This document shows positions 9,157 to 18,488 of a stretch of 64,000 nt of DNA, piece after piece. This stretch comes from Fibrobacter succinogenes (lineage in GTDB: Bacteria; Fibrobacterota; Fibrobacteria; Fibrobacterales; Fibrobacteraceae): assembly GCA_902794535.1 (NCBI GenBank), contig CADBHQ010000001.1:103878-167877 (forward strand), written 5' to 3'. The notes below the pieces were generated by a model. The model ran no database searches. It was not told the origin of the DNA and worked only from the letters and a program-made list of their open reading frames with translations. How positions within the stretch are numbered: the first letter of the stretch is position 1; each line of letters opens with the position of its first letter. The position numbers and the translations under genes were made by a program.

Positions 9157-11961
9157 ATGGCGGTAACGTTGGAATCACTCAGAAAGTCTGTAGGCAAGAA
9201 AAACACCAATTCCATGGTGTTTGCATGGCTTGCAGATCTCGAACGCGAGGCGGGGGAGCTGGATAAGGCTCTCCAGAGAGTCGACGGCGGTCTCACGTTG
9301 TACCCGAATGATATTTCGGCAAGACTTGTCCGCGCGAAGATTCTTACCCAGCTTGAAGCGTATCAGCCTTGTGTCGAGGAATGTGAACGGATTATCGTGA
9401 TGGATCCGTTCAACCTGGCTGCCCAGCAGCTTATGGGTAATGCCTACGACAAGCTTGGCATGCAGGCTGAGCGAAACGTGTGTTACCGTCGTTTGCACGA
9501 TATGGACCCGCTGAACAACTTCTGGAAAGAAGAGTACGACGTCGTTCTTGAAAGTACGGTTGCTGCTACTGCGGCTGCGGCCGTTGCTGCGGATTCTGAA
9601 TTTTCTATGTCCGATACCCCTTCGGAATCGGGCGAACAAGCCTCGTCGCTTGATATGTCTTTTGGCGATGCTGCACCTTCGACTGCGGATGCCGGTGCGA
9701 ATTCGTTTGAAATGCCTGCTACTGCGGACTCCATTGATTCTCCGGTTGCCGAAGAAACCTCTGGCGAAGATTCTTCCGACGAAAACATGGCGGACGACCC
9801 GTTTGCATCGCTTGCAGCCATGTTGCCCAACGGTGATTCTGCTGAAGATTCTACGATGGAAGACTTGTCTGCATCGCTTGAATCTGCAATGGATTCTATC
9901 AAGACCGATGAATCCGAAGGCCTTGTCGAAGATTTTGGCGCCGAAGAAAATATTTCTGGCTCTGACGTGTCTTCTGCCCTGTCCGACATGTTCGGTCTGG
10001 ACGATGACCTGGAACCTGAAGAAACGACGACTAGTGCAAGTCCATTTGCTAATCCTGCTTCCAAAGCCGACGTACCTGTAAGCATTGACGACAACGCTGT
10101 GTCTAATGCGGCATCTGTGTTTGAAACGGCTCGTGTCGAAGACGACAAGCCGCAGAGCATTGATGATGCCTTTGGCGATATTTTTGGCGAAGATGAACTG
10201 CCCGAAGAAAAGCCTGTAGAAAAACATGAAGATGCTGAATCTTCTGTGTTTGCTTCGATGTCGATGGAATCGCTCGCCGAAGCACCGCTTGCACAAGGAA
10301 CTTCTGAAGCTCTTCCGGCCGACGAAGCTACTCTTGAAGAAGTCTCGGCTGATGATGCTTTTGCACATGATGGCGGCTTGTTCGAAAAGTCCAAAGATTT
10401 CTCGAAGCCTGCTGAAGCCGACAAGCCGCAGAGCATTGATGATGCCTTTGGCGATATTTTTGGCGAAGACGAACTGCCCGAAGAAAAGCCGCAGGCTGCA
10501 GCTCCGAAGGCTGCTGAATCCCTTGATTTGCCTGCCGAAGAAGAAGGTGGCTTGTTTGAAAAGTCTGCCTCGGCGGACATGAACTTGAGCAAGCCTGCCG
10601 ACGAACCGATGACGATTGATAACGCCTTCGATTCGATTTTCGGTGAAGACGAACTGCCGGAGGAAAAACCTGCTGTTGAAACACCTGCCGCAGCAGCACC
10701 TGCTGCTGAAAATCCGGTAGAAGAAAAAACTTTAGAAGAAACTCCGGCTGCGGATTCTTTCGAACTCCCGACGCTGGAATCTCCGATTGATAACTTGTTT
10801 GCAGACGACAATCTTGCTGATGAAAAACCTGCAACCGAAGAATCTCTGACGATTGATGACGCTCCGGCTCTCGAATCGCCGATTGATAATTTGTTCGCCG
10901 ACGATACTCCGGCTACAACAGCGACTTTAGAAGAAGAACTTCCGGCGGCAACATCGCTTGAAACTCTTGCAGAAGAAACGCCTGTCGCTGAAGAACTTGT
11001 TGCTGAAACACCTGCTGTTGAAACTCCTGTTGCTGAACCGGAACAGCCGACAATCACGCAGGACGCCGCATTGAGCGTCGACAGCGCCTTCAGTTCTATT
11101 TTCGGCGATGACGATGATCTGCCGGTGGAAAATTCCGCAGCTGTGAAACCGGCTGCTGAAATTAAGCCTGTCGAAATTCAGCCTGAAGATTCTGCATCGC
11201 TTGAAGAACAGGTGAACAAGGCCGAAGCTGAACTTGAAATGCCCGCCGCAAAGTCTGAAGGCTCTTCGGATCTTGCTCAGGAAATGGGTGGCGCCTTCGC
11301 TTCGATGTTCGGCAACACCGACGACGATTTGGATTTGCCCGAAGTGAAAGCTCCGGCAGAAACGAAGGAACCGGAACAGGACGACCAGGAATTGACGGGT
11401 GCTCCGGTAGAAGAAGGTTTTGACAAGCCTGTCGACGAAACTCTCTCCAAGGATATCGACAAGTCCTTCGATAATTTGTTCGGAGAAAATGATGATTTAG
11501 ACGTGCCCGCTGAAAAGTCTGCTCAGACTGCATCGGAGGCTCCGGCTAAATCTGCTCCTGAACTTCCGACTGTAGAAACGGCTCAGGATTTGGATTCTCT
11601 GGAATCCGAAGTTTCCGGCGCATTCAAGGGCTTGTTCGATATGGACGACGATTCCTTGACCGAAGAAACCAAGCCCGCGAATAAGGGGGTTGATTTCTTG
11701 ATGTCCGGCGATTCCGATGATGAGATTTCTGCTGGCTTGATTAACGATCCCGACGCACCGCTTGATCGTGGTGCACAAGATTTGGATGAAAGCTTGAATA
11801 CACGTACGCTTGCTGAAATTTATTTTGATCAAGGTTTGTATGGCAAGGCTCTTGAAATCTACAAGGACTTGGCTCAGAAAGAACCTGAAAATGAAGATAT
11901 TGCTGTGAGACTTTCCGAAGTGGAAAAACTCTACAACGAAAAGTTTGGAGGTAACGCTTAA
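9157..11961 (+). CDS. Large acidic repeat protein with N- and C-terminal TPRs, upstream of pilT
   Basis: Protein of 934 residues in three parts. Residues 1-125 are TPR-like helices. Residues 130-870 are an extremely acidic, Ala/Pro/Glu-rich, probably disordered region carrying about ten or more degenerate copies of a motif like DxAFxxIFGEDELPEEKP. Residues 880-930 form a terminal TPR (TLAEIYFDQGLYGKALEIYK). The ATG at 9157 has an AAGAGG Shine-Dalgarno sequence and is preferred to GTG 9151. Its stop overlaps the pilT ATG by one base, so a role with type IV pili, scaffold-like in the manner of FimV, is plausible but inferred. No signal peptide is seen, so it is probably cytoplasmic. Confidence 0.75.
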   Translation: MAVTLESLRKSVGKKNTNSMVFAWLADLEREAGELDKALQRVDGGLTLYPNDISARLVRAKILTQLEAYQPCVEECERIIVMDPFNLAAQQLMGNAYDKLGMQAERNVCYRRLHDMDPLNNFWKEEYDVVLESTVAATAAAAVAADSEFSMSDTPSESGEQASSLDMSFGDAAPSTADAGANSFEMPATADSIDSPVAEETSGEDSSDENMADDPFASLAAMLPNGDSAEDSTMEDLSASLESAMDSIKTDESEGLVEDFGAEENISGSDVSSALSDMFGLDDDLEPEETTTSASPFANPASKADVPVSIDDNAVSNAASVFETARVEDDKPQSIDDAFGDIFGEDELPEEKPVEKHEDAESSVFASMSMESLAEAPLAQGTSEALPADEATLEEVSADDAFAHDGGLFEKSKDFSKPAEADKPQSIDDAFGDIFGEDELPEEKPQAAAPKAAESLDLPAEEEGGLFEKSASADMNLSKPADEPMTIDNAFDSIFGEDELPEEKPAVETPAAAAPAAENPVEEKTLEETPAADSFELPTLESPIDNLFADDNLADEKPATEESLTIDDAPALESPIDNLFADDTPATTATLEEELPAATSLETLAEETPVAEELVAETPAVETPVAEPEQPTITQDAALSVDSAFSSIFGDDDDLPVENSAAVKPAAEIKPVEIQPEDSASLEEQVNKAEAELEMPAAKSEGSSDLAQEMGGAFASMFGNTDDDLDLPEVKAPAETKEPEQDDQELTGAPVEEGFDKPVDETLSKDIDKSFDNLFGENDDLDVPAEKSAQTASEAPAKSAPELPTVETAQDLDSLESEVSGAFKGLFDMDDDSLTEETKPANKGVDFLMSGDSDDEISAGLINDPDAPLDRGAQDLDESLNTRTLAEIYFDQGLYGKALEIYKDLAQKEPENEDIAVRLSEVEKLYNEKFGGNA
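10144..10490 (+). repeat. 71-bp direct repeat inside the acidic repeat gene
   Basis: Bases 10144-10214 and 10420-10490 are identical except for one silent T/C change (GAT/GAC). Both encode DKPQSIDDAFGDIFGEDEL plus PEEK. A third, diverged copy lies near 10609-10670. Near-identity at the DNA level in an otherwise diverged repeat series suggests a recent duplication or gene conversion. Confidence 0.9.
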
Positions 11962-13073
11962 TGGCTGAACAGCAACCGCAACTTCGTATTGAAAAACTTT
12001 TGCGCGAAATGGTGAATCGCGGCGCATCTGACTTGCACTTGCGCGTTGGCGTTCCGCCTGTTTATCGTATTAACGGTGCCTTGCAGCGTCCCTTTGATGT
12101 GAAGGTCGATGCGATGCTGATGGATTCCTTCTTGGATGATATCATGAACCGCGACCAGAAACAGCGCTTTGAAGCGAACAAGGAATGCGACTTTGCCGTG
12201 GGCGCCCGCGACATGGGTCGTTTCCGTGTGAACGTTTTCCGCCAGCGTGGTTCTATCGCTGTCGTGATTCGTCACATTAAGGCAAAAATTCCGGCATTCT
12301 CTGAACTTCATTTGCCTGAAATCATTCCCGAAATGGCTTTGACCAAGCGCGGCTTGATGCTCGTTACGGGTACGACCGGTTCGGGTAAGTCGACGACGCT
12401 TGCCGCCATGCTTGATTATATTAACCAGAAAGAAGCGGTCAACATCATTACGGTCGAAGACCCGATCGAATACCTTTACAAAGATGACAAGGCGATTATT
12501 TCGCAGCGTGAAATTGGCGTGGATACCAATTCTTACGCAAACGCCCTGCGTGCCGCTCTCCGTCAGGACCCGGACGTGCTTCTGGTGGGCGAAATTCGTG
12601 ACCTTGAAACCATGCAGATTGCCTTGACCGCAGCTGATACGGGTCACATGGTGTTTGCGACGATTCATACCACGAACGCGACAGAAACGGTTCACCGTGT
12701 GCTTTCGATGTATCCGCCGCACCAGCACGATGAAATCCGCTTGCTGCTTTCTGAAGTGCTTGCGGGCATTATTTCGCTTCGCTTGTTGCCGACCAAGGAT
12801 GGCAATGGCCGTGTGCCTGCTGCCGAAATCCTCGTGAATACGGCTGCTATCAAGGAATACATCAAGGATAAAGATAAGAACGACTTGATCGAGCAGGCCA
12901 TTGCCGAAGGTCATTTGCAATATCACAGCCAGACGTTCGACCAGGCTCTTCTCAAGCTTTACGAAGAAGAAAAGATTTCTTTGGAAACAGCTATGAATGC
13001 TGCCACGAATCCCGATGACTTCGATCTTAAGATTCGCGGTATTTCGGGTACGTCTGAACGTACTTGGATGTAA
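11961..13073 (+). CDS. pilT: Type IV pilus retraction ATPase PilT
   Basis: Hexameric secretion-type ATPase of 370 residues that depolymerises type IV pili for twitching motility or DNA uptake. Visible features are the N-terminal GASDLHLRVGVPP segment, Walker A GTTGSGKST near residues 136-144, the Asp box VEDPIEY, Walker B region DVLLVGEIRDLETM, and the His box GHMVFATIHTTNA. The C-terminal part has AAIKEYIKDK in the position of the retraction-linked AIRNLIRE motif, which supports PilT rather than PilB. The start ATG overlaps the previous stop, and a strong terminator follows. Other pilus genes are not in the window. Confidence 0.93.
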   Translation: MAEQQPQLRIEKLLREMVNRGASDLHLRVGVPPVYRINGALQRPFDVKVDAMLMDSFLDDIMNRDQKQRFEANKECDFAVGARDMGRFRVNVFRQRGSIAVVIRHIKAKIPAFSELHLPEIIPEMALTKRGLMLVTGTTGSGKSTTLAAMLDYINQKEAVNIITVEDPIEYLYKDDKAIISQREIGVDTNSYANALRAALRQDPDVLLVGEIRDLETMQIALTAADTGHMVFATIHTTNATETVHRVLSMYPPHQHDEIRLLLSEVLAGIISLRLLPTKDGNGRVPAAEILVNTAAIKEYIKDKDKNDLIEQAIAEGHLQYHSQTFDQALLKLYEEEKISLETAMNAATNPDDFDLKIRGISGTSERTWM

Positions 13074-13093
13074 CGTTCCAACAGAGCATGTAG

Positions 13094-13124
13094 AAAAGTC
13101 CTCCGCATTCGCGGAGGACTTTTT
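13094..13124 (+). terminator. Rho-independent terminator after pilT
   Basis: Perfect 13-bp stem (AAAAGTCCTCCGC at 13094-13106 with 13111-13123), 4-nt loop ATTC, then T residues. It lies between pilT (+) and the convergent lipoprotein gene (-); the A-rich left arm would let it act in both directions. Confidence 0.92.
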
Positions 13125-13142
13125 GGTGGATTAGGAGGAATT

Positions 13143-15356
13143 CTATTCGTTGTAGTAGACGGAGCTTCCTGAAGGGAAGGTGACGCTTTTCTGGTAGCTG
13201 GAGGTATTGCTTACTTGTGCGGGCTGACCCGTAGTAGCGACCATGTATCTACCCGATATGGTGGGCTTGAATGCGATGTTAGAGGTTCCGTAGTAGTTGC
13301 CGGTTGTAAAGCTCACGTTATAGTTCGTGCCCTTTTCCGAGGAACCGCTACTGAATCCGAGAACCGTTTTGCTGGTGAGGCTTGCTGAACCGTCGGCATC
13401 GAAGGAGCCGCCCATGCCGCCGCTAATCTGGCATTCTACGATGACAACGCCACCAGAAATGGTGAGTTCGCCGTTGCTGTCAATGCCGTCGGTGTCACCG
13501 GAGCCAGTCTTTGCGTGGTGTACGCCGCCCGTAATGGTCAAGAATCCGCTGCTGTTTCCCATTTTGCCACCCATGCCGCCTCCGGGGCCGAATCCCCAGT
13601 TTGACTGGCCGCTTTGATTGGTGTTGCCGGATCCGTCATTGCCGCCGGCTGCATTCCAGGCGTCATCGGTTCCGTAGACATCGGTAATGCCGCCGTTTGC
13701 CTTGATGTACCAGGCTTCGAGACCTTCGTAGGAATTGGTCACGTAGATGGTGCCATCGTTAATCATGAGGGTTGAGTCGGCGTGTACGCCGTCATTCTTG
13801 GGAGCAGCAATGGTCGTGTAGCCTCCGTTAAAGTAGACGTTCTGGTTGGAATGAACGCCGTCGTCACCAGAGGAAATATCGATCTTTCCTGCGTTGATGT
13901 AAACTCTGTTGTCAGAGACGATGCCTTTGCCGGTCGATGTTACTTTGATGGTCGGCTCGGAAACCGAGTCTTGGACGATGATATAGTTGTAAGCCTGGAT
14001 GCCGTCATCGCCTGCCTTGGTAATGGTGATGTTGCCGCCCTTGATATTGACAATGCCTTTGTTGTCTACTACAGAGCCCTCATCTTCACCTTCGTCGCTC
14101 TTGATGCCGTCGCCGTTGGTCGCTGCGATGGTAATGGTTCCGTTTTCGATATCCACGATGCCCTTGCCCTTCAAACCGTTATTTGCGGCGGTCACGTTGA
14201 TTGTCGTGGTACCGCGGAAGCGCAAGTCGTTGCTAGTGTGAATGCCGTTGTTGTAGTTGCCCTTCACGATCAAGGAGCCTTCGCCCTTAATGGTCAAGTC
14301 ATCCTTGGCGTAAATGCAGGCGCCGGTGGTATCCACCTTCGTTTCGTTGTTGGAATTGATGTAAGTATAAGACTTCGTACGAGTGCTTCCGTCGCTAAGC
14401 GTGTTGGTGGTTCCGCTTTTGGCGACCACGAAGGTCTTGCTGGACATCTGAGCGTAAATGGGAGCGTCTGCGGTATTGGTGAGCGTGAGCCCGCGCAGGT
14501 TCAGGTAAACGCCCGAATCGCTCTTGGGAGAATACACGCGGATTTGTGCGTCGGCACCGCTATAGGAACCGCTAAAGTCATAGTCGCCGGCACAGGTGAT
14601 AACCACTTCGCCACCGGTAACCGTGACGCAGTTGTTGTTGTTTTCAACCGTGGCGCCGCTGGCTGCGTAAGTGATGGTGGGGTGGCTACCGTTCGAAGGC
14701 GTAACAACTGTGGCGCTGCTGATTGCCGGCGTATCGTTCGAACTGCTCGATACAGGGCTCTGCGATTCAGAAGAGGTCGGTTCTGCTGCAGACGAATTGC
14801 CCGGCTGAGGCTGAGAAGCACTGCTTTCCGGAACGGTCACCGTGAGAGAAGTCTTGTTGCAATCTGCATCAAAGTAATAGAGGCTTCCGTCGGCGTTTTT
14901 GTAGTAAGAAATGCCGTTTACGGTATAGAGAGCTTTTTCTGCGGTGCAAGATTCGGTTTCGTTTGCAGATCCGGAATCCGTTGAATCTTCTGCGGGTTTG
15001 TCGGCGGATGCCGTCGAGTCGCTAGGCGTCGTTGTGCCTACGTCTGTGCTGGTTTCGACCGGTTTCTCGGAGTTGTTTTCAGTGGAGCCCAGCGTGGCTT
15101 CGGGAAACCCGTAGCTTCCGTCGGCATTAATCCAGAAGGCAAGTGTACCTTCGGTATCGAGGCAAAGTGTTTCTCCGCTTGCGCCTTGCATGGCGGCGTA
15201 GCCGTCATAGACGCACACGTTTGTAGTGTTTCCCGAAAGGTCTTCGGAAATAGTTCCTGCATCATCTTTCGGTGTAGTTGAGCTATCGCTTGAACAGGCT
15301 GCAATAAGCCCGAGCGATAACAGTGATGTAAATCCCAAACATTTCCAATTAAGCAT
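13143..15356 (-). CDS. Cthe_2159-type carbohydrate-binding domain lipoprotein
   Basis: Lipoprotein of 737 residues. The signal peptide ends in LIAAC, followed by a Ser/Thr/Asp-rich linker with short segments that read like small carrier modules (LYTVNGISYYKNADGSLYYF). From about residue 235 it is a right-handed beta-helix with repeated rungs such as DGIKSDEG, DDGIQAYN, GDDGVHSNQ, matching the Cthe_2159 carbohydrate-binding family, whose founding member from Clostridium thermocellum binds cellulose and pectin-type glycans (family knowledge). A Gly/Met-rich insert (GFGPGGGMGGKMGN) interrupts the helix. A role in plant-polysaccharide binding at the cell surface is inferred. It is monocistronic, facing pilT. 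Confidence 0.85.
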   Translation of the reverse strand: MLNWKCLGFTSLLSLGLIAACSSDSSTTPKDDAGTISEDLSGNTTNVCVYDGYAAMQGASGETLCLDTEGTLAFWINADGSYGFPEATLGSTENNSEKPVETSTDVGTTTPSDSTASADKPAEDSTDSGSANETESCTAEKALYTVNGISYYKNADGSLYYFDADCNKTSLTVTVPESSASQPQPGNSSAAEPTSSESQSPVSSSSNDTPAISSATVVTPSNGSHPTITYAASGATVENNNNCVTVTGGEVVITCAGDYDFSGSYSGADAQIRVYSPKSDSGVYLNLRGLTLTNTADAPIYAQMSSKTFVVAKSGTTNTLSDGSTRTKSYTYINSNNETKVDTTGACIYAKDDLTIKGEGSLIVKGNYNNGIHTSNDLRFRGTTTINVTAANNGLKGKGIVDIENGTITIAATNGDGIKSDEGEDEGSVVDNKGIVNIKGGNITITKAGDDGIQAYNYIIVQDSVSEPTIKVTSTGKGIVSDNRVYINAGKIDISSGDDGVHSNQNVYFNGGYTTIAAPKNDGVHADSTLMINDGTIYVTNSYEGLEAWYIKANGGITDVYGTDDAWNAAGGNDGSGNTNQSGQSNWGFGPGGGMGGKMGNSSGFLTITGGVHHAKTGSGDTDGIDSNGELTISGGVVIVECQISGGMGGSFDADGSASLTSKTVLGFSSGSSEKGTNYNVSFTTGNYYGTSNIAFKPTISGRYMVATTGQPAQVSNTSSYQKSVTFPSGSSVYYNE

Positions 15357-15591
15357 TTTCTTACCTTTTTTATGGGGGGTGATTTGCTTAAATCAAAAGA
15401 TACTATGCTTAATATGGGGATATTTGTGACAAAAGGGTTATTTTGAAAAAACATAAAACGTAAAATGGAACGATTCGCCCCGTTCGGAACAAAAGGCTCC
15501 AAAATGTGTAAGCGGAATTGTAATCAGGGAATAAAAAGCTATCTTTTTGAAATAAATTACGCCATATTGATTCTTGAAAAATCGAGACGTT

Positions 15592-17142
15592 ATGAAAAGA
15601 CTTTCTAAGCCGTTTGCCTTCTTGTTGGCAACTATGCTTTCTGTACCGGCATTTGCAGCATCGCCTGTAGTCGGTCCCGAAAATGTTCGCAACTTGCGCT
15701 TGCTGGAAAATTCTCCGATGCTGTTTGAATTGCATCGCGTGACAACTGGTGAAGGCCCTCAGTTCTTTGCATACCCGCGTCGCGATACGACATTCCGCAA
15801 GAATTTTGTGGATACCGAAAAGAATGCTTTGCTTTATTACGATAACGCAAATGGAGCCTCTGTTTCTGGACATGGCTCTTTTGAAAATAAGGCTCCCCGC
15901 ATTGCTTTGGCGATGTCGCTTGTGGGCGGTTTGGATTACCGCGGTGGCGAAGCTCTGAATGATACCATTTGGCCGGGAATTGATGGTGGCATCTATTTGC
16001 GCGGTTATGCGGATTCCATAGACTTTGTGCTTGATGCCCGTATTTACGATGAGGCGCATTTTGCAACGGAAAGAGAGAAGGATAATCGTCCTAGGTCTTT
16101 TGACGGGGAGTTCCTGGAAAACCAGAAATCGGAAAATAATTCGGGACTTGAATACACGAGCTACGCTCGCTACCGCGCTCACATTGCGCTGAACTACGAT
16201 TGGCTGCGTTTGGACTTTGGTCGCGACGTGATGCACTGGGGCCCGGGTTACTACAACAACTTGAGCTTGAACCAGTTTGCTCTCCCGTACAACATGCTTT
16301 CGCTCGATATGCAGTTCGGACCGTTGCGCGTGCTTTCGTTCTACGGTGATTTGCGCATTTACCCGGGCATGGGCATGAACAACAAAGATGAAACCCGCAA
16401 TATTTTCGGACACCGCTACGAACTTGCTGTGGGTAACGCTACCTTCGGTATCAGCGAACTCCAGATTCAGTATGATAACTTGAAACCTTGGTTGTTTGTG
16501 CCGGTGGTTCCTTTGTTCATGGAAAAGGGCAACTATTCCGAAGACAGCAACAACGGTTCGCTCGCATTTGATTTTAACTATCGTTTGTTCCGCTCGCTCC
16601 GCGTTTACAGTGAATTCTTCTTGGACGATATGGAAAGCCCGGTGAGCCTCGTCAAGAATGACAACATCGAAGCCAAGTGGGCTTGGATGGCCGGTATGCA
16701 TGGCGCACACGATTTCAATATCAAGTCGCATTTGGTGGAATCGGGCTTTATCGCAGAATACGCCCGCATTGAACCTTACGTGTATTCTCATTTCCATGCG
16801 AATACGGCGCAGTTGGCTCATTTGGGCCGCCCGCTCGGTAGTCAGGCTGGTCCGAACAGCCAGACGATTGACTTTACTCTTTATGGTCGCTTGGATCATC
16901 GCATTTTTGCTTCGCTTCGTAACACTTGGTTCTGGAAGGGAACGGATTACGGCAGCGCAGTGAATGATACGACTCCGCGTCGCGACCACATGAAAATTCA
17001 CAAGCGTTTCTTGAAGGGCGCGGATATGGAATATTCGCTTACGCCTTCGGTTAGCTACGAAGGACAGTATACGTTCTTCTTGGGCGAAATCACGCTGTTC
17101 AACGACAAGAAAGTTTATTTAAGAACTGGCTTCAAGTGGTAG
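15592..17142 (+). CDS. Outer-membrane beta-barrel, capsule assembly Wzi-like
   Basis: Protein of 516 residues with a clear signal peptide (MKRLSKPFAFLL...VPAFAAS). I chose ATG 15592 over an upstream TTG because it starts the signal peptide. The segment LDFGRDVMHWGPGYYNNL and following SLNQFALPYNML correspond to the best-conserved part of Wzi barrels (GRDKxxWGPG in the family). Alternating hydrophobic strands and the aromatic C-terminus (YLRTGFKW) fit an outer-membrane barrel. Wzi proteins help attach capsule to the cell surface. trhP starts 3 nt after its stop, probably by co-transcription rather than shared function. Confidence 0.78.
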   Translation: MKRLSKPFAFLLATMLSVPAFAASPVVGPENVRNLRLLENSPMLFELHRVTTGEGPQFFAYPRRDTTFRKNFVDTEKNALLYYDNANGASVSGHGSFENKAPRIALAMSLVGGLDYRGGEALNDTIWPGIDGGIYLRGYADSIDFVLDARIYDEAHFATEREKDNRPRSFDGEFLENQKSENNSGLEYTSYARYRAHIALNYDWLRLDFGRDVMHWGPGYYNNLSLNQFALPYNMLSLDMQFGPLRVLSFYGDLRIYPGMGMNNKDETRNIFGHRYELAVGNATFGISELQIQYDNLKPWLFVPVVPLFMEKGNYSEDSNNGSLAFDFNYRLFRSLRVYSEFFLDDMESPVSLVKNDNIEAKWAWMAGMHGAHDFNIKSHLVESGFIAEYARIEPYVYSHFHANTAQLAHLGRPLGSQAGPNSQTIDFTLYGRLDHRIFASLRNTWFWKGTDYGSAVNDTTPRRDHMKIHKRFLKGADMEYSLTPSVSYEGQYTFFLGEITLFNDKKVYLRTGFKW

Positions 17143-17145
17143 TTT

Positions 17146-18459
17146 ATGCAAAAGCCTGAATTGTTAGCTCCTGCTGGTGACTTGATTCGTATGAAGTACG
17201 CGTTTGCGTACGGTGCCGATGCTGTGTATGCGGGCCAACCTGCGTTTTCGCTCCGTGCCCGCGAAAACGGGTTCAAAAATTTAGATGACCTTGCCGCAGG
17301 CATTGAATATGCGCACCGCTTGGGCAAAAAGTTTTACCTCACGAGTAACGTGATTCCGCGCAATGTGAAAGTCGAAGCATTCCAGAACGCTTTGCTTTCG
17401 GCAATCGATTTGAAACCGGATGCCTTGATTGTAGCTGATCCTGGCTTTGTAGGCTGGATTCGCGAAGTGCACCCGGAAGTCGAAATTCATTTGTCTGTGC
17501 AAGCGAATACGACAAACTATTTGGCCGCCAAGTTCTGGCACGATTTAGGCGTGCGCCGCGTCATCTTGAGTCGCGAACTTCGCTTGTCCGAAGTTGTCGA
17601 AATCAAGAATCGCGTGCCCGGCTTGGAGCTGGAAGTCTTTGTGCATGGCGCCGTCTGTATGTCAATGTCTGGGCGTTGTATGTTGAGTAACTGGGTGACT
17701 CGCCGCGACGCAAACCAGGGCGCGTGTGACAATAGCTGCCGCATGCCTTACCGCTTGTACGCGAATCCGGAACCGCAGTGTGAAAATTACCACGAACAGG
17801 AAGGTTCGTTTAGCTTGCAACGCACGGACCGCCCGGAGCTCGACCCGATTGCCTTGGACGAAGACACTTGGGGCACGTACTTCATGAGCAGCCGCGATAT
17901 TTGCGCTATCGACGTGATTCCGGAACTCATGGCGGCTGGACTCGATTCGTTCAAGATCGAAGGCCGTACCAAGTCGGTGTATTACTTGAGCCAAGTGGTG
18001 CGTGCTTACCGTATGGCAATTGATTCTTGCGCCGCTCAAATGGAACAAGGTGTTGCGACGGAATCGGTCAAGGTGTCCGATGAAAGCCGTCGAGCGATTT
18101 CGTTTGTGGACGGTCGCGGATTCATGCCCGGATTCTTGCGCGGTCCTTTGCCGCAGAATTACGAATCCACGCATGAAGAAGCCCCTGGTGGCTGTGTGGC
18201 GGCCCAGGTCATTGCCTACGATGCGAGCGCAAATGCTTGCCGCGTGAATGTCAAGAATCCGTTTTCAATCGATGATTCTCTGGAACTGATGACCCCTTCG
18301 GGAATGACTTCTTGCAGCGTTTCAGCGATGAAGGATTTCAAGGGGGGAGACGTCGATCGATTGCATCCGGGAACCGAAGGCTGGGTTTTCTTTTCAGAAG
18401 ATGTAAAAGGCCTGGCAGAAAACGCTACTTTTTGCTTTTTTGTGCGAAAAAATCCGTAA
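17146..18459 (+). CDS. trhP: U32-family tRNA hydroxylation protein TrhP (YegQ-like)
   Basis: Protein of 437 residues matching E. coli YegQ/TrhP along the first 220 residues: KPELLAPAGDL, YAFAYGADAVYAGQP, GKKFYLTSNV, IHLSVQANTTNY, VILSRELRLSEV, EVFVHGAVCMSMSGRC, and RDANQGACDNSCR. These are the U32 peptidase signature and the conserved cysteines. TrhP is needed for prephenate-dependent 5-hydroxyuridine formation at tRNA position 34 (established for E. coli). Paralogues such as RlhA share the domain, but the GQPAFSLRARENGF opening fits TrhP better. The C-terminal beta domain is present and length is normal. Confidence 0.88.
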   Translation: MQKPELLAPAGDLIRMKYAFAYGADAVYAGQPAFSLRARENGFKNLDDLAAGIEYAHRLGKKFYLTSNVIPRNVKVEAFQNALLSAIDLKPDALIVADPGFVGWIREVHPEVEIHLSVQANTTNYLAAKFWHDLGVRRVILSRELRLSEVVEIKNRVPGLELEVFVHGAVCMSMSGRCMLSNWVTRRDANQGACDNSCRMPYRLYANPEPQCENYHEQEGSFSLQRTDRPELDPIALDEDTWGTYFMSSRDICAIDVIPELMAAGLDSFKIEGRTKSVYYLSQVVRAYRMAIDSCAAQMEQGVATESVKVSDESRRAISFVDGRGFMPGFLRGPLPQNYESTHEEAPGGCVAAQVIAYDASANACRVNVKNPFSIDDSLELMTPSGMTSCSVSAMKDFKGGDVDRLHPGTEGWVFFSEDVKGLAENATFCFFVRKNP

Positions 18460-18488
18460 AAAAGGGAACTTTTTTTTAGATTTGTAAT

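Noticed and set aside
13782..14984. 400-residue plus-strand frame
   Set aside because: It is antisense to the beta-helix lipoprotein and composed of low-complexity Val/Gly/Asp patterns from the repeats.
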